Of a DNA stretch of 64,000 bases, positions 62,901 through 64,000 are shown in pieces; positions within the stretch are counted from its first letter, which is position 1, and each line of letters starts with the position of its first letter. The translations under genes and the position numbers were made by a program. The notes under the pieces are model-generated. The model was given only the letters and a program-made list of their open reading frames with translations, made no database searches and was not told the DNA's origin. Origin of the DNA: Hydractinia symbiolongicarpus (taxonomy: Eukaryota; Cnidaria; Hydrozoa; Anthoathecata; Hydractiniidae); contig NC_079889.1 of the NCBI RefSeq assembly GCF_029227915.1, forward strand, positions 10,044,001 to 10,108,000, read 5' to 3'.

Positions 62901-64000
62901 TTTTTGGTTGATCAAGGCAAAAGGTTAGAGTGTAGATTCAAACTCAAAGTAAGGAAGAAGCATCTTTCTTATATTTTTGTCTCTATAGTAATACTGGAAC
63001 TTTGCTTGTGTGTTCGAAATGGCCGTTACGAAGCTTTATTTCGGACCATAGAGAGTAGAGTAACTTAACCGATAACCGCTACAGTATCGCATCGCATTTA
63101 CTATATTGGTTTTATGAAATTTTTAATCAAACGCATGATTTTCCAAGTTTTTTGAAATTTTTGTTCTTAATCAATAAAGTTAGTGTTTTGTACAGAAAAA
63201 TGCCTAGTTTTAGAATATTGCCATTGTATTCTTTCAAGGATAATGCGAATTAAACTCCTGGAAATTTAAGGAATCAACTTTTACAAATATTTTTGCATTT
63301 TGGAAATTTGCTTTTCTCGTGAAAAGACCCCAAATTTGCGAAATTCGCAAAAATTTGTGTTCCTGTATTAGTCAGATATACCAACTTGTTACGATTGCTT
63401 GTTATATTTAGACGGCTTTATTGCTATGCCAACGGAATGTTGATTACACCGACCACTGATGACGTGTTAAACATTCCCAGAAGTCTTTGGACATTCTCCA
63501 GCTTAAAGCCCAATCTTTACCCGGCCGTCAAAGTTGAAGGGAACATAAAGTTTTCAATGCTATGTAATCAACCAATGATACAAAGGCCTAGTATGTTGTT
63601 TTTATTGTTATTGTTGTTGCCGTCGCTGTTGTTTTTGTAGTTGTCGATATTATTTTTATTGTACTTCTTGCTTCTGTTGTCGTTGTTTTTGTTTTTGTAG
63701 TTGTCGATATTATCGTATTGTACTTTTCCTTGCCTTTTTTTTGTTGTGTTTGCTACTGCTTTTGTTGTTGTTGTTGTTGTTATTGTTTTTTCTTTCTTGG
63801 TGGTAGCTATGGTGGTGGTGATGGTGTTATTTCTATTTTTATAATTTCAATGATCGCATTTATGCACTAGGTCCTCCCACCTTTGGAAAATGTTACTGCG
63901 ACAATATAACCTGCAATTACACGTGGTTTCCATCTGATGAGAGCAATTCTTATACGAATTATTGCATCTTAAACGTGTCCGTAATCACAGGAGGAAATAA
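53908..64000 (+). CDS. Class I TRIM protein with tandem FN3-SPRY modules (3' end outside window)
   Basis: A RING E3 ligase-type scaffold of the MID/TRIM9 class. Exons: 53908-54202, 54592-54908, 55201-55296, 55745-55978, 56259-56270, 58177-58199, 58693-58835, 59140-59391, 59810-60067, 60301-60612, 61549-61821, 62388-62567, 62746-62923, 63412-63590, 63871-end. All have GT/AG sites and matching phases; at least 960 residues. Domains: RING 7-66 (Asp24 where His is usual), B-box1 103-143, B-box2 159-191, coiled coil about 195-320, COS box about 325-373 (PFSGLVLDVVQLRKEINAL), FN3 374-457, SPRY 458-647, FN3 648-738, SPRY 739-917, FN3 from 918. An in-frame TAA lies just upstream of the ATG (context TTCCATGG). 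COS boxes bind microtubules, so a cytoskeletal site is likely. Known relatives end after one FN3-SPRY. Confidence 0.87.
54365..54526. repeat. Degenerate CCATGTCATT-type tandem repeat in a TRIM intron
   Basis: Decayed units such as CCATGTCATC, CCATGTCGTT and CCATGCCGTG follow one another, cleanest at 54477-54526, in the intron between the RING and B-box exons. Confidence 0.7.
55446..55525. mobile_element. Small hairpin element in a TRIM intron
   Basis: AATCTCGTCCCCAGG then CTTCTTTTTC at the left are mirrored by GAAAAAGAAG and CCTGAGGACGAGATT at the right. It is a third member of the group at 52225 and 52650, in inverted-repeat form. Confidence 0.65.
56067..56099. repeat. 16-bp perfect hairpin with 1-nt loop in a TRIM intron
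   Basis: TTTACCAAGGCCTTTC is followed by T and then its exact reverse complement. The flanking phrase GAATTGACACACAG occurs twice (56051 and 56122). Confidence 0.95.
56520..58127. mobile_element. Probable non-autonomous DNA transposon in a TRIM intron
   Basis: About 58 bp at 56520-56577 (with TTTCATACCGCG, GGTCTGGGC, GAAGCGCT and TGTAGGGACA in order) is repeated in inverted orientation at about 58068-58127 with few differences. The 1.5 kb between shows no transposase reading frame. It lies between the 12-bp and 23-bp exons and accounts for most of that intron. Confidence 0.6.
57541..57606. repeat. 33-bp tandem duplication
   Basis: GTCAAACTTGCAGATCCTAT and the following bases occur twice in direct order at 57541 and 57574. 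It is inside the possible transposon in the TRIM intron. Confidence 0.9.
59140..60612 (+). other. TRIM gene: first FN3-SPRY module
   Basis: The FN3 is one exon (59140-59391, 252 bp, phase 1 at both ends) with the core Trp (FLSWQPQKG) and YSFRIFAENAAGKGKTG. The SPRY is two exons (59810-60067, 60301-60612; 190 residues) with SRGVHYWKTRV, CIAIGI and FFDVYVNGVLV. The whole module begins and ends in phase 1, so it can be duplicated without breaking the frame. Confidence 0.85.
61549..63590 (+). other. TRIM gene: second FN3-SPRY module
   Basis: The FN3 is one exon (61549-61821, 273 bp, phase 1-1) with MFHWIDKS and FARLYAINIVGVSEFSD. The SPRY is three exons (62388-62567, 62746-62923, 63412-63590; 179 residues) with EQGIHFWKLAIEQY, KLGIGIAA, RRLYCYANGMLI and NLYPAVKVEG. 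Intron positions inside this SPRY differ from the first, so the copies are not recent. The exon at 62746 must end at AAAAG/GTTAGA; the nearby GTAAGG at 62951 would put the next exon out of frame. Confidence 0.83.
63871..64000 (+). other. TRIM gene: start of a third FN3 domain, cut by window end
   Basis: After acceptor GCACTAG the phase-compatible frame reads SPPTFGKCYCDNITCNYTWF and onward for 43 residues. The Pro-Pro lead-in and Trp spacing resemble the start of an FN3. It begins in phase 1 like the first two FN3 exons. It is shorter than a full domain because the window stops, and cysteine-rich. Confidence 0.65.

Noticed and set aside
61549-64000. Separate downstream gene instead of a TRIM continuation
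   Set aside because: No ATG or promoter-like start precedes the FN3-2 exon, and its acceptor phase matches the preceding SPRY-1 donor; cDNA would settle it.

Overview
The window is animal nuclear DNA: strongly AT-rich, with multi-exon genes bounded by GT/AG introns, many short repeats and inverted-repeat elements, and no bacterial-style gene packing. The proteins (SLC34 phosphate cotransporters, a CRAL-TRIO lipid-transfer protein, a class I TRIM protein, a galactose-3-O-sulfotransferase homologue) are metazoan. The repeats, especially small inverted elements with ends like AACCTCGTTCCCAGGG, suggest a cnidarian, perhaps a hydrozoan. That last step is inference.

Layout. 1-6012: no gene found. 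6013-9847 (-): SLC34 gene 1, four exons placed, with a one-base frameshift near the N-terminus; its first exon may lie at 14015-14062. 9848-17059: gene-poor, with a 23-bp minisatellite and a possible piggyBac relic. 17060-19553: a tandem array of four ~0.6-0.7 kb units carrying twelve TGACGTCA octamers. 19554-36821: mostly repeats, including a perfect 49-bp inverted repeat at 25889-25999, a frameshifted small membrane-protein ORF at 27237-27682 (-), and an unidentified candidate gene at 28359-29314 (+). 36822-40055 (-): SLC34 gene 2, intact. 40056-45172: microsatellites and a tRNA-like relic. 45173-46582 (+): a Gal3ST-like protein that has lost its PAPS-binding signatures. 48177-50929 (-): an intact two-exon CRAL-TRIO gene. 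53908 to the window end (+): a TRIM gene running off the edge.

The most unusual item is the TRIM gene. It has the expected RING, two B-boxes, coiled coil and COS box, but then carries FN3-SPRY-FN3-SPRY-FN3, continuing past position 64000, where known class I TRIM proteins have one FN3 and one SPRY. Every module boundary falls in an intron of the same phase (phase 1), as expected if the FN3-SPRY unit was duplicated in tandem. The two SLC34 paralogues share splice sites and phases exactly; both carry the Ala/Ala/Asp signature of electrogenic phosphate transport. They share a 90-bp patch that is 89/90 identical, and gene 1 alone carries a six-residue N-glycosylation repeat.

All gene models were built by hand from splice sites, reading phase and family resemblance. 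No alignment or database search was run.
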